This document shows, in pieces, positions 8,425 to 17,402 of a stretch of DNA of 64,000 bases. The translations under genes and the position numbers were made by a program. Origin of the DNA: Sphingomonadales bacterium (lineage in GTDB: Bacteria; Pseudomonadota; Alphaproteobacteria; SMXS01); NCBI GenBank assembly GCA_022844405.1, contig JALHLV010000003.1:98846-162845 (forward strand). The letters run 5' to 3'. Each line of letters opens with the position of its first letter. Within the stretch, counting starts at the first letter, position 1. Below the pieces are notes generated by a model. The model saw nothing but the letters and a program-made list of their open reading frames with translations. It was not told the origin of the DNA and did not search any database.

Positions 8425-9768
8425 ATGACGGAAATCATCACCCACCCCCTCGCCATCGACGGCAAGGACCCGCGCAACGCGCGCGGCGACCGGATTTCGC
8501 AGGACCGCTACTATTCACGCGAGTGGATGCAGCGCGAATGGGATCACCTGTGGACGAAGGTCTGGCACATCGCCGGCCGGGTCAACGAGCTGCCCGAGCC
8601 GGGCGACTACATCGTCCACGACTTCATGCACGAGTCGGTCGTCATCGCCCGCCAGTCCGACGGCTCGCTGAAGGGCTTCTACAACGCCTGCGGCCACCGG
8701 GCGCAGAAGCTGGTGCGCGGCAACGGCTCGCAGGACAGCTGGACCTGTCCCTATCACGGCTGGGTCTGGAGCACCGACGGCAGCCTGCTCGATGCCTGCG
8801 ACCGCGACGACTTTCCCCAGGGCGATCCGGTCGGCAAGATCCGCCTGATCGACGTCCGGGTCGATACCTGGGGCGGCTTCGTCTGGTACACCATGGACAA
8901 CGAGGCGCCGCCGCTGCTCAAGTACCTGGAGCCCATTCCGGACATCCACCGCAACTTCCCGCTGGAGAAGCTGGTCCGCGTCCTGCGCGTGCGGGTCGAG
9001 CTTCCCTGCAACTGGAAGTTCTCGTCGGACAATTTCAACGAGTCCTATCACACCCGCACGGCGCATCCGCAGGTGCCGCCGATCATTGACCAGGACCACT
9101 TCACCTCGCGCTTCGAGATTTTCCCCAACGGCCACGCCCGCATCATCCAGATGGGCCGGCCGTCGCTGCGCGACCGGCTGCCCGAGGGCGTGCCGCACCC
9201 GTTCGACGACCAGCTGCGCGCCTGGGACATCGATCCGGCCCGCTACGCGACCTTCGAAGAAAAGGCCATCCAGGGCTGGATCGACCTCAAGGAGGCCAAG
9301 CGCAAGCTCGGCCCGGAGCGCGGTTACGACCATTTCGCCCGGCTGACCGACGAGGAAATGACCGAGAGCCCCTTCGGCGTCGTGTTCCCCAACATTGCCT
9401 TCGGCGCCAATGCCGAAGGCATGGGCTTCTTCCGCTGGGAGCCGCACCCGGACGACCCGGAGAAATGCTATTTCGACCTGTGGGAGTTCGCCTATCCGGC
9501 CAAGAACCACTACCGCGGCCGTCTCACCCAGACCACGCTGGAGATGAAGGAAGCCGAGCTCGACTGCCGTGTCTACACCGGTCCCGAGGCCGTCGCCGAC
9601 CTGAGCGACCGGGTGGTGTTCCAGGATTGGGGACTCAGCCCCGGCCAGCAGGCCGGCTGGCGCTCGCGCGGCTATCAGGAGCCATACCTGGCGGCGCAGG
9701 AAACCCGCGTCCGCCGCTTCCACGAGGTGCTGCACGACTACCTGGCCGGCAAGCCGCCGGGACGGTGA
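8425..9768 (+). CDS. Rieske oxygenase alpha subunit (third)
   Basis: The 447-aa protein carries CGHRAQ and CPYHGWVW for the [2Fe-2S] cluster and NWKFSSDNFNESYHTRTAHP for the catalytic iron. The ATG at 8425 is preceded by GGAGA; a frame open from 8377 lacks a better site. Its C-terminal half is of the SRPBCC ring-hydroxylating fold. It converges with the P450 gene at 9790-11037 (21 bp between ends). The sequence is clearly a different subgroup from the divergent neighbour, so the two probably act on different substrates or steps. Confidence 0.92.
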   Translation: MTEIITHPLAIDGKDPRNARGDRISQDRYYSREWMQREWDHLWTKVWHIAGRVNELPEPGDYIVHDFMHESVVIARQSDGSLKGFYNACGHRAQKLVRGNGSQDSWTCPYHGWVWSTDGSLLDACDRDDFPQGDPVGKIRLIDVRVDTWGGFVWYTMDNEAPPLLKYLEPIPDIHRNFPLEKLVRVLRVRVELPCNWKFSSDNFNESYHTRTAHPQVPPIIDQDHFTSRFEIFPNGHARIIQMGRPSLRDRLPEGVPHPFDDQLRAWDIDPARYATFEEKAIQGWIDLKEAKRKLGPERGYDHFARLTDEEMTESPFGVVFPNIAFGANAEGMGFFRWEPHPDDPEKCYFDLWEFAYPAKNHYRGRLTQTTLEMKEAELDCRVYTGPEAVADLSDRVVFQDWGLSPGQQAGWRSRGYQEPYLAAQETRVRRFHEVLHDYLAGKPPGR

Positions 9769-9789
9769 GGTAGTCCGAACGCCGCGTGA

Positions 9790-11037
9790 TCAGCCCCGCT
9801 TGCCGAACGCCATCGGCAGTTCGATGATCGTCCGCTGCAGCAGGCTCGGCAGGTAGGTGACGCCTTCGAACCCGGCCGGATAGCGGAAATCCTCCATCCG
9901 GCCGACGATCGCCGAGAACGACGACGCCATCTCCACCCGCGCCAGCGTCGCGCCCAGGCAGTGGTGGATGCCGGACCCGAATGTCACATGCGCGCCGGCG
10001 TTCTTGCGCCGGAGGTCGATATCCTCGGCGCCCGGAAACACGGCCTCGTCGCGGTTGCCCGCCGCCCAGCGCATGTTGATCGGCGTGCCCTTGGATAACG
10101 GCACGCCGCCCAGCACCACGTCCTTCGTCGTCACCCGGTAAAGGCCCTGGATCGGCGTCTCCAGCCGCAGCACCTCCTCGACGAAGTTCTTCATCAGCGC
10201 CGGCTCGGCGCGCAGCTCGGCCACCACGTCGGGCCGGTCGAGCATGATCTTCATGCCGGCGCCGATGGCGCTGGTCGTGGTCTCGTTGCCGCCCACCAGG
10301 ATCTCGCTCAGCATCGACAGGATCTCGGCGTCATCCAGGTACCGGCCTTCGGGCAGCTTGGTGAAGATCAGGCCCGAGATGATGTCGTCCTCGGGCGCCG
10401 CCCGGCGCTTGTCGACGACCCGCTTCATGTAGAACTGCGCCTCGATCAGCAACTCGGCCGCCTGGTAGTCCTGCTCGTCGGTCAGCATGTTGGAGATGCG
10501 CGACATCGACGCGTCCGACCATTCCTTGAACAGATGGATGTCCTCGCGCGGCACGCCGATCTGGCCGGCGATGACGATGCAGGGAAGCGGGAACGCGAAC
10601 TCGCGCATGAACTCGCATTCGCCCCGATCGATGAACGCGTCGATCAGTTCATGGGCGATGGCGTCGATGTCGGGCGTCATCTTCTTGATCCGCGAGCCGG
10701 CGAACACCGCGTCTACCAGCGACCGCTTCGACTTATGGACCGGGTCGTCCATGCGCGACAGCGACGGATACTGCCTGAAGCCCTTCTCGCGCAGCAGCCG
10801 CTCGCTCTTCTCCGGCACCCCGCCGGGCCGCAGCGCGATCCAGTCCAGGTCGCTGGAATAGGTGACCGGGTCGCGGACGATCTCGCGCAGCAGGTCGTAG
10901 CCGGTCACCATCGCCATGCCGGTGTTCGGATCGCGGTAGACCGGCGCGTTCTCCAGCAGCCAGTTGTACGCCTGGTACGGGCATTGCTGCACCTCCCGGT
11001 CCATCAGGTTGAACGGCATGGTCGGCTGGGCACTCAT
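9790..11037 (-). CDS. Cytochrome P450 (first)
   Basis: This 415-aa soluble bacterial P450 has the I-helix oxygen-binding motif VGGNETTTSA, the K-helix ExxR in EEVLRLETP, and the heme loop FGSGIHHCLG with the thiolate ligand near Cys360. It lacks a membrane anchor, as expected for class I bacterial P450s, which need a ferredoxin and reductase. It is likely cotranscribed after the MFS gene upstream (11096-12451, 58-bp gap). The neighbourhood suggests hydroxylation of a terpenoid, steroid or fatty-acid-like molecule; the substrate is unproven. Confidence 0.94.
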   Translation of the reverse strand: MSAQPTMPFNLMDREVQQCPYQAYNWLLENAPVYRDPNTGMAMVTGYDLLREIVRDPVTYSSDLDWIALRPGGVPEKSERLLREKGFRQYPSLSRMDDPVHKSKRSLVDAVFAGSRIKKMTPDIDAIAHELIDAFIDRGECEFMREFAFPLPCIVIAGQIGVPREDIHLFKEWSDASMSRISNMLTDEQDYQAAELLIEAQFYMKRVVDKRRAAPEDDIISGLIFTKLPEGRYLDDAEILSMLSEILVGGNETTTSAIGAGMKIMLDRPDVVAELRAEPALMKNFVEEVLRLETPIQGLYRVTTKDVVLGGVPLSKGTPINMRWAAGNRDEAVFPGAEDIDLRRKNAGAHVTFGSGIHHCLGATLARVEMASSFSAIVGRMEDFRYPAGFEGVTYLPSLLQRTIIELPMAFGKRG

Positions 11038-11095
11038 GAAATCCTCCCCGAAATTCCGCCGCAGGATAGCGCGCCTGCCGCGCCGCCGCAGCCTC

Positions 11096-12451
11096 TCATG
11101 CCGCCGCCGCCGCTTCCGTCTCGGCCAGGCTCTTGCGGTACTTCTTCAGGCCGATATACATCAGCACGCACACCACCGGCGGCAGCGCGCAGTTCACCGC
11201 CGCCAGCGACCACGCCAGCAGCTGGTCGTCGCGGAACACAAAGGTGGTGAGGAAGCCGACCGAGGTCGCGCCCAGGCTGATGCCGACGATGTTGCTCACG
11301 AACAGGTAGAACGACGAGATCTTGGCGCGCATCTGGTTGGGCGTGATCGACATCATCGCCGCACCGCTGAGGCCCGCCGGCACCGCGGCCAGGAACTGCC
11401 ACAACGCCAGGAAGGCGGCCGCCCACCATGCGTCGGGCGCGAACAGGAACACGCCGGCGGCGACCGGAGCGGTCGGTATGGCGCAGATCAGCGTCGCCCG
11501 GAACGGCGCGTCGCGGTAGCCGCGCCGTTCCAGCCAGCTGGCGTACCAGCCGCCGAAGAACGCGCCGCCCGTTCCGAAGACCAGCACCACCATGCCGTAG
11601 ACATAGCCGGCCTCCGACGCCGTCCAGCCGAAGCTGCGCGAGAAGAACACCACCATCCACGAGAAATTGCCATACGCCACCAGCACCAGCAGCGAGTAGC
11701 TGACGAACAGGGTGGTCAGCGTTCCCCGGTGCGCCTTCACGAAGGCGCCGAACTCCCCCATTTGCTGCCGGCTGCTCACCCCATGCGACGTCCGGCCCCG
11801 GCGCAGCGGCTCGCGCACCGTCAGCAGCAGCACCGCGAGCACCAGCCCCGGAATGCCCGCCGCGACGAACGCCGCCTGCCACGGCCGCAGCTCGCCCAGC
11901 AGCGGCACATCCAGCGGCCCCATCTGCTTCAGCGCCGCGATCAGCGCGCCACCCAGCACCATGGCGACGCCGACGCCGGTCAGGTTGCCCATGGTGAACA
12001 CGCTCATCGCCATGGCCAGCTTGCGCTTGGGGAAATAGTCGCTGATGATCGAATAGGCCGACGGCGACAGCGTCGCCTCGCCCACGCCCACGCCGATGCG
12101 GGCGAGGAACAGGTGCCAGAAGCCGCTGGCCAGGCCGCACGCCGCCGTCGCCATGCTCCAGAACGTCACCCCGGCGATGATGATGTTGCGCCGGCTGTGC
12201 TGGTCGGCGGCCAGCGCGATCGGCACCGACATCAGTGCGTAGAAGATGCCGAAGGGTGGCCCCTGCAGCAGGCCGATCTCGAAATCGGTCAGGCCCAGGT
12301 CGGCCTTGATGTCCGCCACCACCAGAGAAATGATCTGCCGGTCCAGGAACGAGATGACCGCCCCGAAATACAGCACGATGACCACGTACCAGGCATAGGT
12401 CTGGTTCGGCCACGGCGCCTCCGCGGGCGGTGCTTTTACCTGGTCATGCAT
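11096..12451 (-). CDS. MFS transporter, Spinster-like
   Basis: The protein is about 451 aa, with 12 predicted membrane helices. The N-terminal segment has FGAVISFLDRQIISLVV and LADQHSRRN, typical of the Spinster-like MFS group often found beside bacterial catabolic oxygenase genes. I prefer the ATG at 12451 (GGGGAAGG upstream) over a GTG at 12475. It is codirectional with and upstream of the P450 gene, so it may import the P450 substrate or export its product. Confidence 0.88.
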   Translation of the reverse strand: MHDQVKAPPAEAPWPNQTYAWYVVIVLYFGAVISFLDRQIISLVVADIKADLGLTDFEIGLLQGPPFGIFYALMSVPIALAADQHSRRNIIIAGVTFWSMATAACGLASGFWHLFLARIGVGVGEATLSPSAYSIISDYFPKRKLAMAMSVFTMGNLTGVGVAMVLGGALIAALKQMGPLDVPLLGELRPWQAAFVAAGIPGLVLAVLLLTVREPLRRGRTSHGVSSRQQMGEFGAFVKAHRGTLTTLFVSYSLLVLVAYGNFSWMVVFFSRSFGWTASEAGYVYGMVVLVFGTGGAFFGGWYASWLERRGYRDAPFRATLICAIPTAPVAAGVFLFAPDAWWAAAFLALWQFLAAVPAGLSGAAMMSITPNQMRAKISSFYLFVSNIVGISLGATSVGFLTTFVFRDDQLLAWSLAAVNCALPPVVCVLMYIGLKKYRKSLAETEAAAAA

Positions 12452-12576
12452 GTCGGCAGATGCCTTCCCCGTCACGGCATCCTGGCGGGCGCCGGTGTAA
12501 CCGTGTCGAAACCCCGCGCCAAACTAGATCAGCCCTCCCGAACCGGCAAGCATGACTTTATGCCGCCGGACAGGCC

Positions 12577-12840
12577 CTACCGCAACTGGCTGTCCTTGCT
12601 GCCGCGCCGGTTGAATCCCTGGTTCGCCGGCCGCTTGTCGCGCGCCGACTGGCACTGGACGCAGGTCCTCACGCCCGGCAGCGCCTGGCGCCGCTTTTCG
12701 GGGATCTCGTCGCCGCACTCGATGCAGTGGGTTTCGCTCTCGCCCGAAGGCAGGCGCGAGCGCGCATGCAGCAGGCCATCCTTCACCGTGTCGTCGATCT
12801 GATCCTGCACCGCGCCGTCGCGCGCCCAGCCGGTCGCCAT
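12577..12840 (-). CDS. DksA/TraR family C4 zinc-finger protein
   Basis: This 87-aa protein ends with the zinc-finger pattern C-x2-C (HCIECGDEIPEKRRQA) followed by C-x2-C (RTCVQCQ), as in the small DksA/TraR proteins such as YbiI. The N-terminal WARDGAVQDQIDDTVKDGL is a short helix. It lacks the long coiled coil of full DksA, so action in the RNA polymerase secondary channel is uncertain. The ATG at 12840 was chosen because homologous small proteins start there; the open frame continues further upstream without similarity. Confidence 0.85.
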   Translation of the reverse strand: MATGWARDGAVQDQIDDTVKDGLLHARSRLPSGESETHCIECGDEIPEKRRQALPGVRTCVQCQSARDKRPANQGFNRRGSKDSQLR

Positions 12841-12958
12841 CTGTCTGTCCCGTGGTTTCGAGTGCTTCCCGTTAGATGGGGATCGGGCCGGCGTTTTCCA
12901 ACTCTGGCCAACGCCCGCCGGCGCTCTATACTGGCCACCCGACCAAGGAGCAGAGCCC

Positions 12959-14227
12959 ATGTCGCAGTGCCCGTTCGCCAAGCCGCAGGACATCAACTTC
13001 ATGGACCCCGTGGTCCAGGAGAACTGGTTCGAGGCCTACGAGGTCCTGCACCGCGACGCGCCGGTCTACCACATGGCCAACCTGGGCATGTACATCGTCA
13101 CCAAGTATGACGACCTCGACAGGGTGCTGAAGGACCCGGTCGGCTTCCCCAACGACTATTCCGCCGAGGCGCAGGAGACGCTGATCCAGCATCCCGAGGC
13201 GCAGAAGCTCTACCATACCGAAGGCTGGCCCCGGCTGATGCCGCTGTCGACCAACCTGCCCGAGCACCGCTCGTTCCGCGACCTGGTCGATCCCTATTTC
13301 ACCGCCATCGCCGTCCGCAAGCGCGAGGCGCTGGTGCAGGCCCGCGTCAACGAGCTGATCGACGGCTGGATCGGCAAGGGCGAGATCGAGTTCATCAAGG
13401 ACTTCGCCGAGCCCCTGCCCATGGCGATCATCGCCGAGGCGCTGGGGTTCCCCCGCGTCGACCTGCCGCGGCTCAAGCGCTGGTCGGCCGCCTGGGTGAA
13501 GCCGTGGTCGCGCGGCCTGACGCTGGACGAGGAGAAGGAATGCGTCCGCACCCACATCGAGTTCCAGCACTACATCCACGAGACCGCCCAGGCAAAGCGC
13601 GCCAACCCCACCGACGACGTCATCAGCCATCTCGCGACCTGCGACTATGACGACCCGCTCACCGGCCAGACCCGCAAGCTGACCGACGCCGAGGTGATCG
13701 GCATCAGCGACCACCTGCTCACCGGCGGCAACGAGACCACCACCTTCGCCCTGGCCAGCGGCCTGTGGCTGCTGTTCCGCTATCCGGACGTCTACGCCGA
13801 GCTGAAGGCCGACCGGTCCAAGGTCCGCGTCTTCGTCGAGGAGGCGCTACGCATCGAATCCCCGACCCAAGGCCTGATGCGCATCGCCGCCGAGGACACC
13901 ACTTTGCGCGGCGTCGACATTCCCAAGGGCGCCGTGGTCCACGTCCGCTACGGCGCCGGCAACCGCGATCCCGAGCGCTACCCCGACCCCGACCGCCCGG
14001 ACCTCGACCGCCGCGCGTCCGCCGCCCACCTGGCCTTCGGCATCGGCGAGCACATCTGCCCCGGCGCCGCGCTCAGCCGCTTCGAGCAGAACCTGGCCTG
14101 GAACACCCTGCTCGACCGCATCGACAACCTCCGCCCGGTCCCCGAAAAGGACGACTACACCCACATCCCCGGCTTCTGGCTCCGCGCCCTGAAGCAGATC
14201 CATGTGCGGTTCGATCCGGCGAAGTAA
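12959..14227 (+). CDS. Cytochrome P450 (second)
   Basis: The 422-aa soluble P450 has the I-helix motif TGGNETTTFA, K-helix EEALRIESP, and heme loop FGIGEHICPG with Cys367 as heme ligand. The N-terminus MSQCPFAKPQDINFMDP is typical of bacterial P450s of the steroid/terpene type. It is divergent from the DksA-like gene. A hairpin repeat pair (14295-14443) follows and may end its transcript. Redox partners are not encoded nearby. Confidence 0.94.
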   Translation: MSQCPFAKPQDINFMDPVVQENWFEAYEVLHRDAPVYHMANLGMYIVTKYDDLDRVLKDPVGFPNDYSAEAQETLIQHPEAQKLYHTEGWPRLMPLSTNLPEHRSFRDLVDPYFTAIAVRKREALVQARVNELIDGWIGKGEIEFIKDFAEPLPMAIIAEALGFPRVDLPRLKRWSAAWVKPWSRGLTLDEEKECVRTHIEFQHYIHETAQAKRANPTDDVISHLATCDYDDPLTGQTRKLTDAEVIGISDHLLTGGNETTTFALASGLWLLFRYPDVYAELKADRSKVRVFVEEALRIESPTQGLMRIAAEDTTLRGVDIPKGAVVHVRYGAGNRDPERYPDPDRPDLDRRASAAHLAFGIGEHICPGAALSRFEQNLAWNTLLDRIDNLRPVPEKDDYTHIPGFWLRALKQIHVRFDPAK

Positions 14228-14294
14228 AGCCCGCCGCCGTTCCATTTTATCCCGCTCAAGAGGGTGTCAAAAACCAGTATCTCATAATAATTAT

Positions 14295-14443
14295 CGTCAT
14301 CCCCGCGCACGCGGGGACCCAGTTGGGGCAGGCACGTGCCCTCTCAACTGCTCCGTCACGAACAAACATTTTTTCGTTGACCGAGCCCATGGCGATGATC
14401 GCGCTCTGTGACCATCTGGGTTCCCGCGTGCGCGGGAATGACG
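14295..14443. repeat. Inverted pair of palindromic (REP-like) repeats
   Basis: CGTCATCCCCGCGCACGCGG at 14295 begins a 28-bp arm (14295-14322). Its near-exact inverted copy is at 14416-14443 (CTGGGTTCCCGCGTGCGCGG...). Each arm contains its own small palindrome. This is the widespread 'GTCATCCCCGCG' repeat type of proteobacteria. The stretch from the P450 stop to the sirtuin start (340 bp) holds nothing else I can support. Confidence 0.8.
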
Positions 14444-14567
14444 GCGTTTTATTGTATTTATTCTGATGCTCCATCATCGGGACCCTGCCCTACGCGCACA
14501 ACACCCAACCATTGCCCGAAACCCGCCAAACGGTATCTTGAACGAACCAAACCCAGGGAGCCCCGCC

Positions 14568-15329
14568 GTGACCGCCATCCACACCCTGCGCCGCATGATC
14601 GACGAGGCGCGCCGCGTCGTCGTCTTCACCGGCGCCGGGATCAGCACGGAATCCGGCATCCCCGACTTCCGCAGCCCCGGCGGCTACTGGACGAAAAACA
14701 AGCCGATCATGTTCCAGGACTACATCGCCTCGCCCGACATCCGGCGCGAGGCCTGGCGGCGCAAGTTCGACACTGACGGCACCTTCGAGAACGCCCGCCC
14801 CAACAAGGGCCACATGGCCATCGCCAAGCTGGTGCGCCAGGGCAAGGTGACCCACATCGTCACCCAGAACGTCGACAATCTGCACCAGGCCTCGGGCATT
14901 CCGCCGGAGAAAATCATCGAGCTGCACGGCAACGCCACCTACGCGCTGTGCCTCGATTGCCGCACCCGCTACGAGATCGACGATCTGCGCCGGGCGTATC
15001 TGGACGACGGCGCCTACCCCAGCTGCGGCTGCGGCGGCGTGGTGAAGACCGCCACCATCTCGTTCGGCCAGTCCATGCCCCAGCACGAGATGCTGCGCGC
15101 CCGCGACGCCACCCTGGACTGCGACCTGTTCCTCTCCATCGGCTCGTCGCTGGTGGTCTACCCGGCCGCCGGCTTCCCGGTCATGGCCGGCCGCAACGGC
15201 GCCGCCCTGGTCATCCTCAACCGCGACCCCACCGACCTGGACGACCTCGCCGACCTGGTCATCAACGACGAGATCGGCCCGGTGATGGCGGAGGTTGTCG
15301 GGTTGACGAATGCGGATATGAGCGCGTAA
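14568..15329 (+). CDS. cobB: NAD-dependent protein deacylase (sirtuin, Sir2/CobB family)
   Basis: The 253-aa protein is a class III-like sirtuin that removes acyl groups from lysines using NAD. It has the Rossmann motif GAGISTESGIPDFRSPGG, the catalytic histidine context IVTQNVDNLH and ELHGN, and a zinc site C-x2-C (ALCLDC) with CGCGG. The GTG start at 14568 has AGGGAG 7 nt upstream. The last 73 bp before the stop are repeated 2 kb downstream beyond hipBA, so the present 3' end (ending in NADMSA) may have been replaced or duplicated by an insertion event. Confidence 0.93.
   Translation: MTAIHTLRRMIDEARRVVVFTGAGISTESGIPDFRSPGGYWTKNKPIMFQDYIASPDIRREAWRRKFDTDGTFENARPNKGHMAIAKLVRQGKVTHIVTQNVDNLHQASGIPPEKIIELHGNATYALCLDCRTRYEIDDLRRAYLDDGAYPSCGCGGVVKTATISFGQSMPQHEMLRARDATLDCDLFLSIGSSLVVYPAAGFPVMAGRNGAALVILNRDPTDLDDLADLVINDEIGPVMAEVVGLTNADMSA
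15249..15321 (+). repeat. 73-bp direct repeat, copy 1 (inside the sirtuin 3' end)
   Basis: This segment begins GCCGACCTGGTCATC and ends GCGGATATGA. It matches 17263-17335 at 71 of 73 positions, without gaps, in the same orientation. The two copies bracket hipBA. Confidence 0.95.
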
Positions 15330-15364
15330 GTCCTTTCATAGTGTGTGGCCAAAATCTTCATTCT

Positions 15365-15517
15365 AATTCGTCAAAAATGGCTAATTGTATGGGCAATTCT
15401 GGTATTTATCGTCAAAAGTGACGAAAATTCACCAGGAGTGAAACATGGATTTATTTCTCGTCACTTTCGACGAATAATAGTTGAAAATAATCCATAATAC
15501 GCCATATATGACGAATT
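15365..15517. promoter_or_regulatory. hipBA operator array (TCGTCA boxes)
   Basis: This AT-rich leader holds several copies of one motif. TCGTCAAAAGTGACGA at 15409-15424 and TCGTCACTTTCGACGA at 15458-15473 are inverted pairs. Single half sites AATTCGTCA (15365-15373) and TGACGAATT (15509-15517, touching the hipB ATG) flank them. Repeated inverted boxes before hipB are how HipB autoregulates in characterised systems; binding here is inferred. Confidence 0.75.
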
Positions 15518-15868
15518 ATGAAGATAACGCTGACCATGCCTGAGACGACCACGCTCACCGAACTTGGCGAGCGTGCCCGGCAGTATCGGGTCGGCATGAA
15601 CCTGACCCAGGCCGAGCTCGCGAAGAATGCCGGCGTGTCGCAGCGGACGATCGAGCGGCTCGAGGCGGGCAGCTCGGTTCAGCTCGACACGCTCATTCGC
15701 ATTCTCCGCGCACTTCGACTGTCCACCAATCTCGACCAGCTGATCCCGGAGGCGAGCATCCGCCCGATCCAGCTGGCGGGCTCCAGGGTCGAGGTCCGTC
15801 AACGCTCGTACAAGCGCCGCGACACGGCCCCCAAGGGGCAAGGCTGGGTCTGGGGTGACAAGAAGTGA
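15518..15868 (+). CDS. hipB: HipB-like antitoxin (XRE family)
   Basis: The 116-aa protein contains an XRE/Cro helix-turn-helix (about residues 15-65; LTQAELAKNAGVSQRTIERL). A second ATG at 15536 is possible. A basic C-terminal tail follows (SRVEVRQRSYKRRD). Its stop overlaps the GTG start of hipA (GTGA), the usual HipBA order and coupling. It should neutralise HipA and repress the operon through the boxes in its leader. The leader is AT-rich unlike the surrounding genome, a sign of transfer. Confidence 0.88.
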   Translation: MKITLTMPETTTLTELGERARQYRVGMNLTQAELAKNAGVSQRTIERLEAGSSVQLDTLIRILRALRLSTNLDQLIPEASIRPIQLAGSRVEVRQRSYKRRDTAPKGQGWVWGDKK

Positions 15869-17166
15869 CGACCTCCGAGGTCTGGCTCTGGGGCACGCGC
15901 GTCGGCGCGGTCACACTGCCCGAAGGCGAGCGGTTCGCCAGCTTCGAATATGATCCCGACTTCCAGCGCAGCGGCATCGAGCTCTCGCCGCTGATGATGC
16001 CGTTGGGCGGGCGGATCTACCGCTTCCCAGCGCTGGCGCCCGAGAGCTTCCACGGGCTGCCGGGACTGCTCGCCGACTCGCTTCCCGACAAATACGGAAA
16101 CGCGCTGATCGACGCCTGGCTCGCGACTCAGGGGCGCACCGGCGCCGACTTCAACGCCGTCGAGCGGCTCTGCTACACCGGATCGCGCGGCATGGGCGCG
16201 CTCGAGTTCGTGCCGGCGCAGGGGCCCGCCGCGACCACCGCGGAGAAGATCGAGATCGGGGAACTGGTCAAGCTCGCCTCCGAAGTGCTTGTCCACCGCT
16301 CCGAACTCAAGGCGACCTTTGCCGGCCCCGCCAAGGCCGAGGCGCTGCGCGAGATCCTGCGCGTCGGCACCTCGGCGGGCGGCGCACGCGCCAAGGCGAT
16401 CATCGCCTGGAATCCCGATACCAACGAAGTGCGCTCGGGCCAGGTCGCTGCCCCGGCCGGTTTCGAATACTGGCTGATGAAGTTTGATGGCGTTGACCAA
16501 AACAAGGACCACGACCTCGCCGACCCTCTGGGCCACGGCGCGATTGAATATGCCTATTCGCTGATGGCCGCCAAGGCCGGCATTGAGATGGCCGACTGCC
16601 GATTATTCGATGAAGGCCCGCGCCGTCACTTCATGACCAGGCGCTTCGACCGGCTCGCCGACGGCGACAAGCTCCACATGCAGTCACTGGCCGCGATGTC
16701 GCATCTCGATTTTAACCAGCCGCGTGCCAATAGCTATGAGCAGGCGTTCACCACAATCCGTGAGCTGGGACTCGGCCAAGGCACACTAACCCAGCTATTC
16801 CGCCGAGCAGTGTTCAACATCGTCGCTCGAAATCAAGACGACCATGTCAAGAACATCGCCTTCCTCATGGACCGCCGCGGCCAATGGCGGCTCGCGCCGG
16901 CATTCGACATCTCCTGGGCGTACAATCCCTCTGGTGCCTGGACCAACCAGCATCAGATGTCACTCGGCGGCAAGCGCGATTTCTTCACGCTCGACGACCT
17001 CGCCGCCGGTGGAGCGGTGGCTGGCCTATCGAGGCGGGCGGCAGAACGAATAGCCCGCGACGTGAATGATGCCGTGTCGCACTGGCGCGAGGTCGCCACG
17101 GGGATCGGCGTGCGCCCCGACTTCGTCGACGAAATCGAAAAGACCCTGCGGCTCGACATCGGCTAG
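15865..17166 (+). CDS. hipA: HipA-like serine/threonine kinase toxin
   Basis: The 433-aa protein has the HipA N-terminal subdomain, then the flexible loop GTSAGGARAK (about 168-177) whose serine is the autophosphorylation site in HipA proteins, and the catalytic motif NQDDHVKN (323-330) followed by an APAFDIS metal-binding motif. All kinase features look intact. HipA kinases phosphorylate tRNA synthetases such as GltX and induce dormancy. The start is the GTG overlapping the hipB stop. The cassette is bracketed by the 73-bp repeat from the sirtuin gene. Confidence 0.93.
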   Translation: MTTSEVWLWGTRVGAVTLPEGERFASFEYDPDFQRSGIELSPLMMPLGGRIYRFPALAPESFHGLPGLLADSLPDKYGNALIDAWLATQGRTGADFNAVERLCYTGSRGMGALEFVPAQGPAATTAEKIEIGELVKLASEVLVHRSELKATFAGPAKAEALREILRVGTSAGGARAKAIIAWNPDTNEVRSGQVAAPAGFEYWLMKFDGVDQNKDHDLADPLGHGAIEYAYSLMAAKAGIEMADCRLFDEGPRRHFMTRRFDRLADGDKLHMQSLAAMSHLDFNQPRANSYEQAFTTIRELGLGQGTLTQLFRRAVFNIVARNQDDHVKNIAFLMDRRGQWRLAPAFDISWAYNPSGAWTNQHQMSLGGKRDFFTLDDLAAGGAVAGLSRRAAERIARDVNDAVSHWREVATGIGVRPDFVDEIEKTLRLDIG

Positions 17167-17262
17167 AGTCACGCTGCGGCCGCTTGAAGCCGATAGCGAC
17201 GAACTCATTACCCCACATGAACGAGCGTCGGCTTTCAGGGCCCACCGGGCCGCGGCGGATTG

Positions 17263-17346
17263 GCCGACCTGGTCATCAACGACGAGATCGGCCCGGTGAT
17301 GGCGGAGGTTGTGGGGCTGACGAATGCGGATATGACGGGAAACTGA
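17263..17346 (+). pseudogene. Duplicated 3' end of the sirtuin gene (direct repeat, copy 2)
   Basis: 17263-17335 repeats the sirtuin 3' end. In the matching frame it encodes DLVINDEIGPVMAEVVGL and ends with NADMTGN and a stop at 17344-17346, against NADMSA in the intact gene. Only two substitutions separate the repeats. The upstream sirtuin part is missing here, and the sequence before 17263 is unrelated. It is either the original gene end displaced by hipBA or a duplicate. Confidence 0.9.
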
Positions 17347-17352
17347 ACTGGC

Positions 17353-17387
17353 CGTTACCACTGGATATATGGTAACGTATATGTTAC
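17353..17387. promoter_or_regulatory. Operator of the RelE/HigB-type toxin-antitoxin pair
   Basis: Two overlapping inverted repeats lie 16-50 bp before the toxin ATG: CGTTACC (17353-17359) with GGTAACG (17371-17377), and GTAAC (17372-17376) with GTTAC (17383-17387). The GTAAC core recurs three times, as expected for an HTH antitoxin. Confidence 0.7.
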
Positions 17388-17402
17388 TTATATGGCCGTG
17401 GC

